Positions 7,834 to 16,730 of a stretch of DNA of 20,776 nt are shown here, one piece after another. Made by a program: the position numbers and the translations under genes. The DNA is from an uncultured Acidobacteriota bacterium. GTDB lineage: Bacteria; Acidobacteriota; Terriglobia; Terriglobales; CAINCZ01. The DNA lies in assembly GCA_903847195.1 (NCBI GenBank), contig CAINCZ010000109.1:1-20776 (forward strand), written 5' to 3'. Under the pieces are notes generated by a model. That model did not search any database, was not told where the DNA came from, and worked only from the letters and a program-made list of their open reading frames with translations. Positions within the stretch are counted from its first letter, which is position 1; the number at the start of each line of letters is the position of its first letter.

Positions 7834-8702
7834 AACTGCGACTTGGAATTCCCAAAGGCAGCCTGCAGGCTTCCACGATTCAACTGTTCTCCGACGCAGG
7901 ATTCAAGATCTATGAGAACGGACGTTCCTACTTTCCCCCCACCGACGACCCGGAACTGGATTGCATGCTGATTCGCGCGCAGGAGATGGCGCGCTACGTG
8001 GAGCACGGCGTGCTGGACGCCGGCCTGACCGGCTACGACTGGGTGATGGAAAACGGTCTTGAGGTCAAAACGGTCACCGACCTCATTTACGCCAAGCAGA
8101 GCCGGGGCAAGGTGCGGTGGGTGCTGGCCGTGCCGGAGGATTCGCCTTTCAAGTGTGCCGAGGATCTGGCAGGCAAGACCATTGCCACCGAACTGGTCAG
8201 CGTGACGAAGCGCTTTTTCGAGAAGCGTGGCATTCCGGTCAAGAGCGTCGATTTTTCGTGGGGCGCGACGGAAGTCAAGCCGCCGATGCTGGCCGATGCC
8301 ATTGTCGAGGTCACCGAAACCGGCAGTTCGCTGCGCGCCAACCGCCTGCGCATTATCGAAACCGTGCTGGAATCCAACACCCAGCTGATCGCCAATCTGC
8401 AGGCCTGGCAGGACGACTGGAAGCGGCAGAAGATCGAGAACATCGCCCTCATGCTGCAAGGCGCCATGGAGGCGCAGGGACGCGTGGGTCTGATGCTGAA
8501 CGTCAGGAAGGCCGATGTGAAGGCCGTACTGGCCGTGCTGCCGGCGCTGCAGCGGCCCACGATCTCGTCCTTGAGCGATGATGATTGGGTGGCGGTGAAC
8601 ACGATCATCGAAGAGCGCACGGCGCGTGACGTTATTCCCAAGCTGAAGGCGGCCGGCGGCTCCGGTATCGTCGAGTATCCGCTGAATAAGGTGGTGCTGT
8701 AA
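7830..8702 (+). CDS. hisG: ATP phosphoribosyltransferase, long form
   Basis: A 290-residue HisG catalysing ATP + PRPP to PR-ATP, the committed and feedback-controlled step. The PRPP/phosphate signature is [18 protein letters not shown] (156-173). The ~75-residue C-terminal part (from GRVGLMLNV, 218, to the end) is the ACT-like regulatory domain of the long, HisZ-independent form. Histidine feedback inhibition is therefore expected. The ATG overlaps the hisI stop, and the TAA overlaps the hisD ATG (TAATG). Confidence 0.97.
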   Translation: MKLRLGIPKGSLQASTIQLFSDAGFKIYENGRSYFPPTDDPELDCMLIRAQEMARYVEHGVLDAGLTGYDWVMENGLEVKTVTDLIYAKQSRGKVRWVLAVPEDSPFKCAEDLAGKTIATELVSVTKRFFEKRGIPVKSVDFSWGATEVKPPMLADAIVEVTETGSSLRANRLRIIETVLESNTQLIANLQAWQDDWKRQKIENIALMLQGAMEAQGRVGLMLNVRKADVKAVLAVLPALQRPTISSLSDDDWVAVNTIIEERTARDVIPKLKAAGGSGIVEYPLNKVVL

Positions 8703-10000
8703 TGCGCATTGTCGATGGCCAGGGCGCCCGCGCCGAGGTGCAGCGGTTGGTGGCACGAGGGGCGGTCGATCTGGCCCGCGTGGAGCCGACGGTGGCCGAG
8801 ATCATCGCGTCGGTTCGGCAGGAAGGCGATGCCGGGCTGCGGGGCTACGCCGAGCATCTGGACGGGCTCGGAGCCGAACAACCGCTGCGCATCTCGCCGG
8901 AGGAAATTGCTGCGGCGCGCGCGGCGGTCTCGCCGGATTTCCTGGTGGCGCTGGAAAAGGCTGCCGCCAACATCAGGCAGTACTGCGAGTGGCAGATGCC
9001 CAAGCCGTGGATGAGGCGGGTGTCGCCCGGACTGCAGACCGGGCAACTGGTACGTCCGCTGGAGTCGGTCGGCTGCTATGTCCCGGGCGGACGCTATCCT
9101 CTGCCTTCGACGGTGCTGATGACGGTGATCCCGGCGCAGGTCGCCGGAGTGAATCGCATCGTGGTGGTGTCGCCGCGTCCGGCGGCGGCAACGCTGGCTG
9201 CCGTGGCGATGCTCGGGGTCGAGGAGGTGTACCGCATCGGCGGAGCGCAGGCCATCGGCGCTCTGGCCTACGGCACGCAAACGATTCCCCGCGTCGACAA
9301 GATTGTTGGGCCGGGAAATCTTTACGTTACGGCGGCCAAGAAGATGGTGGCGTGGGACTGCGCCATCGATTTCCTGGCGGGTCCGACCGAGGTCGTGCTG
9401 GTCAGCCACGACGGAAACCCGACATTCCTGGCCTCCGACCTGGTGGCGCAGGCCGAGCATGACCCGGATGCCTGTGCGGTCTTCATCACCACCTCGCGCG
9501 AGTTGGCTGAAGCCGTGGTGCTCGAGACCGATCGCCTGAGCTTCCACAACGGGACGGCACGGCAGTCGCTCAAACAGAATGCGCTGGTGCTGGTCGCTGA
9601 TTCGCGCGAAGAGGCGATGCAGTTTGCCAACGCCATCGCCTGCGAGCACCTCACGGTTCCACCGGAAGATGTGGATAAGGTCGAGGCGGCGGGCTCGGTA
9701 TTTGTCGGGGACTATTCGCCACAGGCGATGGGCGATTACGCTTCGGGTCCGAACCACGTGCTGCCGACGGCTGCCGTGGCGCGTTACCGCGGCGGGTTGA
9801 GCGTGCTCGACTACGTCAAGATCATCAGCGTGCAGCAGGCGAACCGGGCCGGATTAAAGCAACTGGAGCCGACGATCAGCTCGCTGGCCGATACCGAAGG
9901 CCTGCAGGCGCATGGCGATTCGGTGCGATTGCGTTGCGCGCCAGCGAAACGCAATCGCAAGAAGCAATCCGCCGCCAGCGAGGGGAGCCGAAATGCTTAA
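8702..10000 (+). CDS. hisD: Histidinol dehydrogenase
   Basis: A 432-residue zinc- and NAD-dependent enzyme converting L-histidinol to L-histidine in two oxidations. Catalytic Glu315-His316 are in ACEHLTV. The zinc ligands known from E. coli correspond to Gln250 and His253 (AQAEHDPDA), Asp345 (MGDYASGPNH) and His404 (LQAHGDSV). The family core ends about residue 411. The last 20 residues are an added, basic and low-complexity tail (APAKRNRKKQ…) whose DNA contains a long perfect hairpin (9924-9959). The gene overlaps hisC by 8 nt. Confidence 0.97.
   Translation: MRIVDGQGARAEVQRLVARGAVDLARVEPTVAEIIASVRQEGDAGLRGYAEHLDGLGAEQPLRISPEEIAAARAAVSPDFLVALEKAAANIRQYCEWQMPKPWMRRVSPGLQTGQLVRPLESVGCYVPGGRYPLPSTVLMTVIPAQVAGVNRIVVVSPRPAAATLAAVAMLGVEEVYRIGGAQAIGALAYGTQTIPRVDKIVGPGNLYVTAAKKMVAWDCAIDFLAGPTEVVLVSHDGNPTFLASDLVAQAEHDPDACAVFITTSRELAEAVVLETDRLSFHNGTARQSLKQNALVLVADSREEAMQFANAIACEHLTVPPEDVDKVEAAGSVFVGDYSPQAMGDYASGPNHVLPTAAVARYRGGLSVLDYVKIISVQQANRAGLKQLEPTISSLADTEGLQAHGDSVRLRCAPAKRNRKKQSAASEGSRNA
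9924..9959 (+). repeat. 12-bp perfect inverted repeat forming a long hairpin inside the hisD 3' end
   Basis: TGCGATTGCGTT (9924-9935) is the exact complement of AACGCAATCGCA (9948-9959). The loop can extend by CGC/GCG around GCCA (9937-9946), giving a nearly continuous 16-position stem. It encodes the extra basic tail of HisD and ends 33 nt before the hisC start. No U-tract follows, so it is not a terminator. Confidence 0.85.
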
Positions 10001-11075
10001 TCCGCGACCTGCCGTGCTGCGCATGAAGGAGTATCACCCGCCGCTGGGCGGCCGGGTCGGCATGCGGCTGGATTTCAACGAAAACACCTCGGGCTGTTCG
10101 CCGCGCGTTCGCGAGGCGCTGGCCGCGCTTACGCCGGACGAACTGGCGCGGTATCCCGAGCGCGAGCCAACCGAGCGTTGCCTGGCAGATTTTCTCAAGC
10201 TGCGGCCAGAGCAGGTGTTGCTGACCAACGGCGTCGATGAGGCCATTCACCTGCTTTGCCAGGCCTATGTCGATCCGGATGACGAAGTGCTGATCCCGGT
10301 GCCGACGTTCTCGATGTACGAGATTTATGCAGGAGCGGCGGGAGCAAAGACGGTGACGGTGGCAAGCGACGCGTCGCTGCGCTTCCCGGCAGAGCAGGTG
10401 TTGCGGGCGATCACGCCGCGCACCCGCATGATTGCCATCGCGAGTCCCAACAATCCGACGGGTTCTTGTGCGACGGAAGAGGATCTGCTGAAGATCGCTG
10501 CTGCGGCGCCACAGGCGGCGCTGCTGGTGGACGAGGCTTATTTCGATTTTTACGGTCGCACGATGATGCCGCAGGTGGGGCGCGTGGACAATCTGTTCGT
10601 GGCGCGCACTTTCTCCAAGGCCTACGGACTCGCTGGCCTGCGCGCGGGCGTGCTGGCAGGCAGCGTCGAGCAGATGCGCTTGGTGCGCCGCGTGGCGTCG
10701 CCCTACAACGTGAACGCGACGGCCCTGGCCTGTCTTCCGGTGGCCGTGGCCGATGCAGCCTACGTGCGCGATTACGTGGCGCAGGTGCGGCGCGGGCGCG
10801 AGCGCGTGGAGCGCGAGCTTACCGCGCTGGGGCTCTGCTGGTGGCCGAGCGAAGCCAACTTTGTGCTCTTCTACGTCGGCGAAAAGCGGCGCGAACTGGT
10901 AACGGCCATGAAACAACGCGGCATCCTGTTGCGCGACCGCAACAGCGATCCCGGCTGCGCGGGTTGCGTGCGCATCACCATCGGCACCAGTGAGCAGACC
11001 GATAGTGCCATCCAGGCGCTGCGCGAGTCGCTGGCCGAGATCGGCGTGAGTGGGGCAGGGAAGGCGGGCGCATGA
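9993..11075 (+). CDS. hisC: Histidinol-phosphate aminotransferase
   Basis: A 360-residue PLP enzyme (fold type I, class II aminotransferase) that transaminates imidazole-acetol phosphate with glutamate. PLP-binding Lys209 is in [24 protein letters not shown] (150-157) and [11 protein letters not shown] (178-188) are the cofactor-ring and Tyr contacts. ATG 9993 is chosen because AGGGGAG lies just upstream and the protein then begins with the usual N-terminal pattern. The frame runs open to 9912, but those residues are encoded by the hisD hairpin segment and are not family-like. Its stop overlaps the hisB start by ATGA. Confidence 0.95.
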   Translation: MLNPRPAVLRMKEYHPPLGGRVGMRLDFNENTSGCSPRVREALAALTPDELARYPEREPTERCLADFLKLRPEQVLLTNGVDEAIHLLCQAYVDPDDEVLIPVPTFSMYEIYAGAAGAKTVTVASDASLRFPAEQVLRAITPRTRMIAIASPNNPTGSCATEEDLLKIAAAAPQAALLVDEAYFDFYGRTMMPQVGRVDNLFVARTFSKAYGLAGLRAGVLAGSVEQMRLVRRVASPYNVNATALACLPVAVADAAYVRDYVAQVRRGRERVERELTALGLCWWPSEANFVLFYVGEKRRELVTAMKQRGILLRDRNSDPGCAGCVRITIGTSEQTDSAIQALRESLAEIGVSGAGKAGA

Positions 11076-11659
11076 GAACGGCAACCATCGAACGCAAGAC
11101 CAACGAGACCGATATCCGGCTGAAGCTCAACCTCGATGGACAGGGGCGCTACGAGGTCAAGACGGGCATCGGATTCTTCGACCACATGCTGGAGTTGTTT
11201 GCGCGGCACGGTGCCTTTGACCTGGCGCTCACCTGCAAGGGCGACCTGCACGTGGACCAGCACCACACGATCGAAGATGTGGGCATTGCGCTAGGCGAGG
11301 CCTTTGACCGCGCGCTGGGCGATAAAAAAGGCGTGTGGCGGGCCGGTTATTTCGTGATGCCGATGGATGAGACGCTCGGCGTCGTCGCCGTCGACTTCGG
11401 CGGGCGCGCGGCGGCTATCGTCGATGCCAAAGTGCGCGTGCGGCTGCTGGGCGACATGGAGGCCGAACTGATCGCCGATTTCTTCGATGGGTTCGCTCGC
11501 GGCGCGCGGGCCAACGTTCATGCTCGCGTGATGTATGGCCGCAACAATCACCACAAGGTCGAGGCGCTGTTCAAGGCCTTTGGGCGGGCGTTGCGGGTGG
11601 CGTGCAGCCGCGACAAGCGGTTGGCCAAAATGCTGCCGAGCACGAAAGGACTGCTGTGA
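11072..11659 (+). CDS. hisB: Imidazoleglycerol-phosphate dehydratase, monofunctional
   Basis: A 195-residue Mn-dependent dehydratase forming imidazole-acetol phosphate. The two metal-binding histidine motifs are [14 protein letters not shown] (62-75) and [16 protein letters not shown] (156-171). [13 protein letters not shown] (35-47) is the other conserved block. There is no N-terminal HAD-type histidinol-phosphate phosphatase domain as in E. coli HisB, so that activity must come from another gene. The stop overlaps the hisH GTG (GTGA). Confidence 0.97.
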   Translation: MRTATIERKTNETDIRLKLNLDGQGRYEVKTGIGFFDHMLELFARHGAFDLALTCKGDLHVDQHHTIEDVGIALGEAFDRALGDKKGVWRAGYFVMPMDETLGVVAVDFGGRAAAIVDAKVRVRLLGDMEAELIADFFDGFARGARANVHARVMYGRNNHHKVEALFKAFGRALRVACSRDKRLAKMLPSTKGLL

Positions 11660-12252
11660 TCAGCATCGTCAACTACCAGGCATCGAACCTGCGCTCGGTG
11701 AAGAAGGCGCTGGATTTTCTGGGCTTCGCCTCCGAGATCACGACCGATCCAGAGGCCGTGCGACGGGCCGACAAGGTGCTGCTGCCCGGCGTCGGCCACT
11801 TTGCCGCGACCGAGCAGATGTCGGCCAACGGATTGCGTGCAGCCATCGCCGAGGTGGTCGAGCGCGGCACGCCCTTTCTCGGCATCTGCGTTGGTTTGCA
11901 GTGGATGTTTGAAGCCAGCGAAGAGGCAGAGAAAGCCACGGGGCTGGCGCTGTTCGAGGGCGTGGTGCGGCGGTTTCCCGCCGGGGCCAAGGTGCCGCAC
12001 GTCGGCTGGAACTCGCTGGAGATGAAGTCGCCCTCGCGGCTGCTGGCCGGAGTTCCGGAAGGTGCGTTCGTTTATTTCACGCACTCCTATCGCGCTCCCG
12101 TTTGCAGCGGTACGGTGGCGACCACCGAATATGAAGGCGCGTTCTCATCGGTGGTTGAACGCAACAACATTTTCGGCGTGCAGTTTCACCCGGAAAAATC
12201 GGGCGATACCGGCTTGCAGATCCTAAAGAATTTCGGGGCGCTCCCATGCTGA
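11656..12252 (+). CDS. hisH: Imidazole glycerol phosphate synthase, glutaminase subunit
   Basis: A 198-residue class I glutamine amidotransferase that passes ammonia to HisF. The catalytic triad is Cys78 (FLGICVGLQ), His178 and Glu180 ([10 protein letters not shown]). The oxyanion region is LPGVGHF (43-49). Start GTG 11656 gives the exact family N-terminus ([14 protein letters not shown]) with AAAGGA just upstream. The frame is open to 11602, but that part overlaps the conserved end of hisB in another frame. It overlaps hisF by 7 nt, consistent with coupled translation of the HisHF heterodimer. Confidence 0.96.
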   Translation: MISIVNYQASNLRSVKKALDFLGFASEITTDPEAVRRADKVLLPGVGHFAATEQMSANGLRAAIAEVVERGTPFLGICVGLQWMFEASEEAEKATGLALFEGVVRRFPAGAKVPHVGWNSLEMKSPSRLLAGVPEGAFVYFTHSYRAPVCSGTVATTEYEGAFSSVVERNNIFGVQFHPEKSGDTGLQILKNFGALPC

Positions 12253-13028
12253 CCAAGCGCATCATTGCCTGTCTCGACGTCAACGCCGGACGGGTGGTAA
12301 AAGGCACCAAGTTTCTGAACCTGCGCGACGCGGGCGATCCGGCGGAGTTGGCGCGCGCCCACGCACAGGCGGGGGCCGACGAAGTCGTGTTCCTCGACAT
12401 CACGGCCACCCACGAAAAGCGCGGCACGCTGCTGGAAGTCGTGGGGCGCACCGCGCGCGAGCTGTTCGTGCCGCTCACGGTGGGCGGCGGCATCGGCACC
12501 CTCGACGATGCCTCGGCGGTCTTTGAAGCCGGTTGCGACAAGGTGAGCATCAACTCGGCGGCGGTCAAAGACCCTTCGCTGATCACGCGCATCGGCGAGC
12601 GCTTTGGCAACCAGGCGGTGGTGGTGGCGATCGACGCCAAACGGCGTCCGGTGGAAGAAAATCCCGGGGATGAGAAGTGGCGCGTCTTCGTCCGCGGCGG
12701 CCGCACTCCGACGGAGCGTTGCGTGTTGGCCTGGGCGAGGGAAGCCGAGTCGCGCGGAGCGGGCGAAATCCTGCTGACCTCGATGGACCGCGACGGCACC
12801 GGCATCGGCTTCGACTGCGAACTGACGGCGGCGGTGGCGAGCGCCGTGTCGATTCCGGTGATCGCCAGCGGCGGTGCCGGTTCGGTCGAGCACTTCATCG
12901 ACGTATTCAAGGCGGGCCGCGCCGATGCCGCGCTGGCCGCTTCGATCTTCCACTTCGGCATTCACGACATCCGCGAACTCAAGCAACAGGTTGGGCAGGC
13001 GGGCATCCCGGTGAGGTTTCCATGTTGA
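12246..13028 (+). CDS. hisF: Imidazole glycerol phosphate synthase, cyclase subunit
   Basis: A 260-residue (beta/alpha)8 barrel that uses HisH-derived ammonia to form imidazole-glycerol phosphate and AICAR. Catalytic Asp11 (ACLDV) and Asp130 (VVAIDAKR) fall at exactly the positions known for Thermotoga HisF. Phosphate-binding loops TVGGGIG and ASGGAG are present. The barrel is slightly longer than usual around residues 135-150 ([17 protein letters not shown]), as is common. It precedes hisA here, whereas in many bacteria hisA comes first. It overlaps hisA by 7 nt. Confidence 0.97.
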   Translation: MLTKRIIACLDVNAGRVVKGTKFLNLRDAGDPAELARAHAQAGADEVVFLDITATHEKRGTLLEVVGRTARELFVPLTVGGGIGTLDDASAVFEAGCDKVSINSAAVKDPSLITRIGERFGNQAVVVAIDAKRRPVEENPGDEKWRVFVRGGRTPTERCVLAWAREAESRGAGEILLTSMDRDGTGIGFDCELTAAVASAVSIPVIASGGAGSVEHFIDVFKAGRADAALAASIFHFGIHDIRELKQQVGQAGIPVRFPC

Positions 13029-13696
13029 TTCCCTCGATTGACCTGATGGGCGGCAAAGTAGTGCAGTTGGTGCAGGGCGAAAAGAAAGCCCTGGAATACG
13101 ACAGCTTTGAACCCTGGGTGGAGCGCTTTGCCCGTTACCCGCTGGTGCAGTTGATCGATCTGGATGCGGCGATGCGGCAGGGCGAGAACCGCTCGCTCGT
13201 CCGCCAGATCGCGGCCCGCATTCCGTGCCAGGTCGGCGGCGGCATCCGCAACGCCGACGATGTGCGCACCATGATCGACTGCGGCGCGCGCGCGGTGATC
13301 ATCGGATCGGCGCTGGTGAAAGACGGCCGCCCCAACACCGAACTTGCCCAGGAACTGGCGACGCAGGTGGGTTTGGAAAAGCTCCTCTTCGGGGTCGATT
13401 CCAAGGGCGGCAAGGTGACGATTGCCGGTTGGAAAGAGGCGACGCAACTGACGGCGATCACGATGATGCAGGCGCTGGAATCGTACTGCTCCGGGTTCCT
13501 CTACACCCACGTGGACACCGAGGGCACGATGCAGGGCATTCCACTGGAGCTGATTCGCGAGCTGAAGGCAGCGACGAAGAAGAAGTTAATCGCCGCCGGC
13601 GGCATCCGCAGCCAGGAAGAGATCGATGCTCTGGACGCTATGGGCGTGGATGCCGTGGTGGGGATGGCGATTTATACAGGCAAGATTCAGGCCTAA
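13022..13696 (+). CDS. hisA: Phosphoribosylformimino-5-aminoimidazole carboxamide ribotide isomerase
   Basis: A 224-residue (beta/alpha)8 barrel catalysing the Amadori isomerisation ProFAR to PRFAR. The two catalytic aspartates are Asp7 (IPSIDL) and Asp126 ([10 protein letters not shown]). Phosphate loops are VGGGIR (71-76) and AAGGIR (191-196). [12 protein letters not shown] (161-172) is the active-site loop of the HisA family. The frame is open far upstream (to 12677) across hisF, but the conserved N-terminus and overlap with the hisF stop fix ATG 13022. It is a little shorter than the ~240-residue norm. It is the last his gene. Confidence 0.95.
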   Translation: MLIPSIDLMGGKVVQLVQGEKKALEYDSFEPWVERFARYPLVQLIDLDAAMRQGENRSLVRQIAARIPCQVGGGIRNADDVRTMIDCGARAVIIGSALVKDGRPNTELAQELATQVGLEKLLFGVDSKGGKVTIAGWKEATQLTAITMMQALESYCSGFLYTHVDTEGTMQGIPLELIRELKAATKKKLIAAGGIRSQEEIDALDAMGVDAVVGMAIYTGKIQA

Positions 13697-13703
13697 ACAA
13701 AGA

Positions 13704-13727
13704 GCAGGGGCGCGTTGGCGCTCCTGC
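13704..13727 (+). terminator. Hairpin after hisA, possible weak terminator
   Basis: GCAGGGGCGC (13704-13713) pairs with GCGCTCCTGC (13718-13727) with one G-U pair and a GTTG loop. It begins 7 nt after the hisA stop codon. No U-tract follows, so termination may be factor-dependent or incomplete, leaving room for read-through into the suf genes. Confidence 0.55.
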
Positions 13728-13740
13728 AGCAAACCTCGAT

Positions 13741-13776
13741 TATTTCCCGCCAGTTCAACGAGTTATATTTCCCGCC
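13741..13776 (+). repeat. Tandem 11-bp direct repeat TATTTCCCGCC upstream of the Fe-S regulator
   Basis: Identical copies occupy 13741-13751 and 13766-13776, 25 bp apart. A partial third TATTT is at 13781. The second copy overlaps TATATT (13764-13769), a possible -10 without a convincing -35. The position, about 110-140 bp before the regulator start, fits a promoter/operator region. Confidence 0.5.
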
Positions 13777-13832
13777 GCGCTATTTGAATCCCTCCCTCCC
13801 ACCCGCCCATCCAACTCCATAGGTAAAGTGGA

Positions 13833-13898
13833 CCGACTCAGTTCTGTTTGAAGCGTACCGACCCGGTCCGGTTTCGAGGGCTCATGATCCGACTCAGT
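13833..13898 (+). promoter_or_regulatory. Repeated CCGACTCAGT motif flanking the regulator start codon
   Basis: CCGACTCAGT occurs at 13833-13842 and again at 13889-13898 (codons 2-6 of the regulator). Between them is the imperfect palindrome ACCG-AC-CCGG-TC-CGGT (13857-13872). The GACT…AGT elements recall sites of IscR/Rrf2-type regulators, so autoregulation is plausible but unproven. Confidence 0.35.
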
Positions 13899-14390
13899 AA
13901 GCTGACCGATTACGGAATCCTGCTGATGACACAGATTGCCCGACAGGCCGAGCGTTCGTTGCACACGGCGCGCGACCTGGCCGCGGAGACTCAGGTTCCG
14001 CTTCCCACCGTCAGCAAGATCCTTAAGGCTTTGGCGAATGGCGGCCTGCTGGCGTCTCACCGTGGGGTGAAAGGCGGATACAGCCTGGCCCGGCCGGCCG
14101 CCGATATATCCGCGGGCCAGATCATCACCGTGCTGGAAGGTCCGATCGGGGTCACCGAGTGCGGCGGCACTCCGGGAGTTTGCGAGATGGAGCCGCACTG
14201 CCCGGTGTCGGCCAACTGGCGCGTCATCAGCGGGGCGCTGCGCCAGACGCTGGAGAGCGTAACGCTCGCCGACCTGATTTACCCGCCACAGCTGGTGGCC
14301 AAGCGCGATTCGCTGGTCAACCTCACCGGCCTGAGTTCTGCTGCCCCGTCCAGCGCAATCGACGGGGATCCTCTTGGGAGAACGCAATAA
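13884..14390 (+). CDS. Rrf2-family SUF system Fe-S cluster regulator
   Basis: A 168-residue winged-helix regulator. The N-terminus [20 protein letters not shown] and the recognition region [32 protein letters not shown] (40-71) are characteristic of the Rrf2 subgroup that sits beside suf operons. Three cysteines, Cys93, Cys100 and Cys106 (ECGGTPGVC…PHCPV), are spaced 6 and 5 residues apart, close to the IscR pattern. They probably ligate a [2Fe-2S] cluster, so the protein would sense cluster supply. ATG 13884 has GAGGG 5 nt upstream; a TTG at 13848 would add twelve residues without family support. The TAA overlaps the sufB ATG (TAATG), so regulator and target are co-translated. The C-terminal ~25 residues are non-conserved. 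Confidence 0.92.
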   Translation: MIRLSKLTDYGILLMTQIARQAERSLHTARDLAAETQVPLPTVSKILKALANGGLLASHRGVKGGYSLARPAADISAGQIITVLEGPIGVTECGGTPGVCEMEPHCPVSANWRVISGALRQTLESVTLADLIYPPQLVAKRDSLVNLTGLSSAAPSSAIDGDPLGRTQ

Positions 14391-15844
14391 TGAGCACACC
14401 CGACATTGAGCAACTTGCGAACCAGGAATACAAGTGGGGCTTCGTCACCGACATCGAGCAGGACGCGATTCCGCGCGGGCTTAGCGAGGACGTGGTGCGG
14501 CTGATCTCGGCCAAGAAGCAGGAGCCCGAGTTCATGCTGGAGTGGCGCCTCAAGGCCTATCGCCACTGGGTCAAGCTGCAGGCCGCTGACGCGGAGCCGC
14601 GCTGGGCGAACGTGAAGTTCAACCCCATCGACTACCAGGACATGATTTACTACTCTGCGCCCAAGCAGAAGGCGGGGAAGAAGTCGCTCGACGAAGTGGA
14701 CCCCGAGCTGCTGCGCACCTACGAGAAGCTGGGAATCCCGCTGCACGAGCAGAAGCTGATGCAGGGTGTGGCCGTCGATGCGGTCTTCGACAGCGTTTCG
14801 GTGGCGACCACCTTCAAGGCCAAGCTGGCCGAGGCCGGCGTGATCTTCTGCCCTTTCTCCGAGGCGGTCCTCAAGCATCCCGAATTGGTGAAGAAGTATC
14901 TCGGCTCGGTGGTGCCCTACAGCGACAACTTCTTTGCCGCGCTCAACTCGGCTGTCTTCAGCGACGGGTCGTTTGTGTTTGTGCCCAAGGGCGTGCGCTG
15001 CCCGATGGAGCTTTCGACGTACTTCCGCATCAACGCCGCGGAAACCGGGCAGTTTGAGCGCACGCTGATTGTGGCCGAGGAAGGCGCCAGCGTCAGCTAC
15101 CTCGAAGGCTGCACGGCGCCGATCCGCGACAAGAACCAGTTGCACGCCGCCGTGGTTGAACTGGTGGCGCTCGATCACGCCGAGATCAAGTATTCGACGG
15201 TGCAGAACTGGTATCCGGGCGATCCCAAGACGGGCGCGGGCGGTATCTACAACTTTGTCACCAAGCGCGGCATGTGCGCCGGACGCGGCTCGAAGATCTC
15301 GTGGACGCAGGTGGAAACCGGATCGGCGATCACGTGGAAGTATCCGAGCTGCATTCTGAAGGGCGACGACTCGGTCGGCGAGTTCTACTCGGTGGCGCTC
15401 ACCAATAACTTCCAGCAAGCCGACACCGGAACGAAGATGATCCACCTGGGCCGCAACACCCGTTCGACGATTGTCAGCAAGGGCATCTCGGCCGGCTTCG
15501 GGCAGAACACCTATCGCGGGCTGGTCAAGATCGGCAAGGGCGCCGAGGGCGCGCGCAACTACACGCAATGCGATTCGTTGTTGATCGGCGACAAGTGCGG
15601 TGCGCACACGTTCCCCTACATCGAGGTGAAGAACTCGACGGCGCGCATGGAGCACGAGGCTTCGACCTCGAAGATCGGCGAGGACCAGTTGTTCTACCTG
15701 CGCCAGCGCGGACTTTCGGCGGAAGATGCGGTTTCGATGATCGTCAACGGATTCTGCAAGCGGGTGTTCCGCGAGTTGCCCATGGAGTTTGCGGTCGAGG
15801 CGCAGAAGCTGCTGAGTGTGAGCCTGGAAGGCAGCGTCGGCTAG
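14390..15844 (+). CDS. sufB: Fe-S cluster assembly scaffold SufB
   Basis: A 484-residue beta-helical scaffold of the SufBC2D complex, where Fe-S clusters are assembled. The conserved C-terminal core is [20 protein letters not shown], with Cys394 aligning with the essential sulfur-accepting cysteine of E. coli SufB. Further ligand candidates are Cys403, His406 and Glu421 ([15 protein letters not shown]). The N-terminal [27 protein letters not shown] is also family-typical. Start ATG 14390 overlaps the regulator stop; the frame is open upstream to 14159, but only inside the regulator gene. An unusually long 81-nt spacer with a two-part hairpin separates it from sufC. Confidence 0.97.
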   Translation: MSTPDIEQLANQEYKWGFVTDIEQDAIPRGLSEDVVRLISAKKQEPEFMLEWRLKAYRHWVKLQAADAEPRWANVKFNPIDYQDMIYYSAPKQKAGKKSLDEVDPELLRTYEKLGIPLHEQKLMQGVAVDAVFDSVSVATTFKAKLAEAGVIFCPFSEAVLKHPELVKKYLGSVVPYSDNFFAALNSAVFSDGSFVFVPKGVRCPMELSTYFRINAAETGQFERTLIVAEEGASVSYLEGCTAPIRDKNQLHAAVVELVALDHAEIKYSTVQNWYPGDPKTGAGGIYNFVTKRGMCAGRGSKISWTQVETGSAITWKYPSCILKGDDSVGEFYSVALTNNFQQADTGTKMIHLGRNTRSTIVSKGISAGFGQNTYRGLVKIGKGAEGARNYTQCDSLLIGDKCGAHTFPYIEVKNSTARMEHEASTSKIGEDQLFYLRQRGLSAEDAVSMIVNGFCKRVFRELPMEFAVEAQKLLSVSLEGSVG

Positions 15845-15881
15845 CGCCCGCCCTGGCCAAAATCTGGCCACGACGGGGCGC
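15844..15881 (+). repeat. Two-tier hairpin in the sufB-sufC spacer
   Basis: The outer stem is GCGCCC (15844-15849) with GGGCGC (15876-15881). The inner stem is TGGCCA (15854-15859) with TGGCCA (15865-15870) around AAATC. It is the only sizeable spacer structure inside the suf operon. The sequence after it is T-rich in short groups but lacks a continuous U-tract. It may act as a processing site or partial attenuator. Confidence 0.5.
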
Positions 15882-15925
15882 CCAATGCAGCGATTTTGAT
15901 TTTGGAAACGAAATGCGAGGAACGA

Positions 15926-16687
<762 letters not shown>

Positions 16688-16730
16688 GGTACGCGGAACC
16701 CGGTGTGAGAGTTGAGAACGGAGATCGCCA

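Noticed and set aside
8087..9757. Minus-strand open frame of 556 codons opposite hisG and hisD
   Set aside because: It is a shadow frame of two well-supported genes with no family resemblance.
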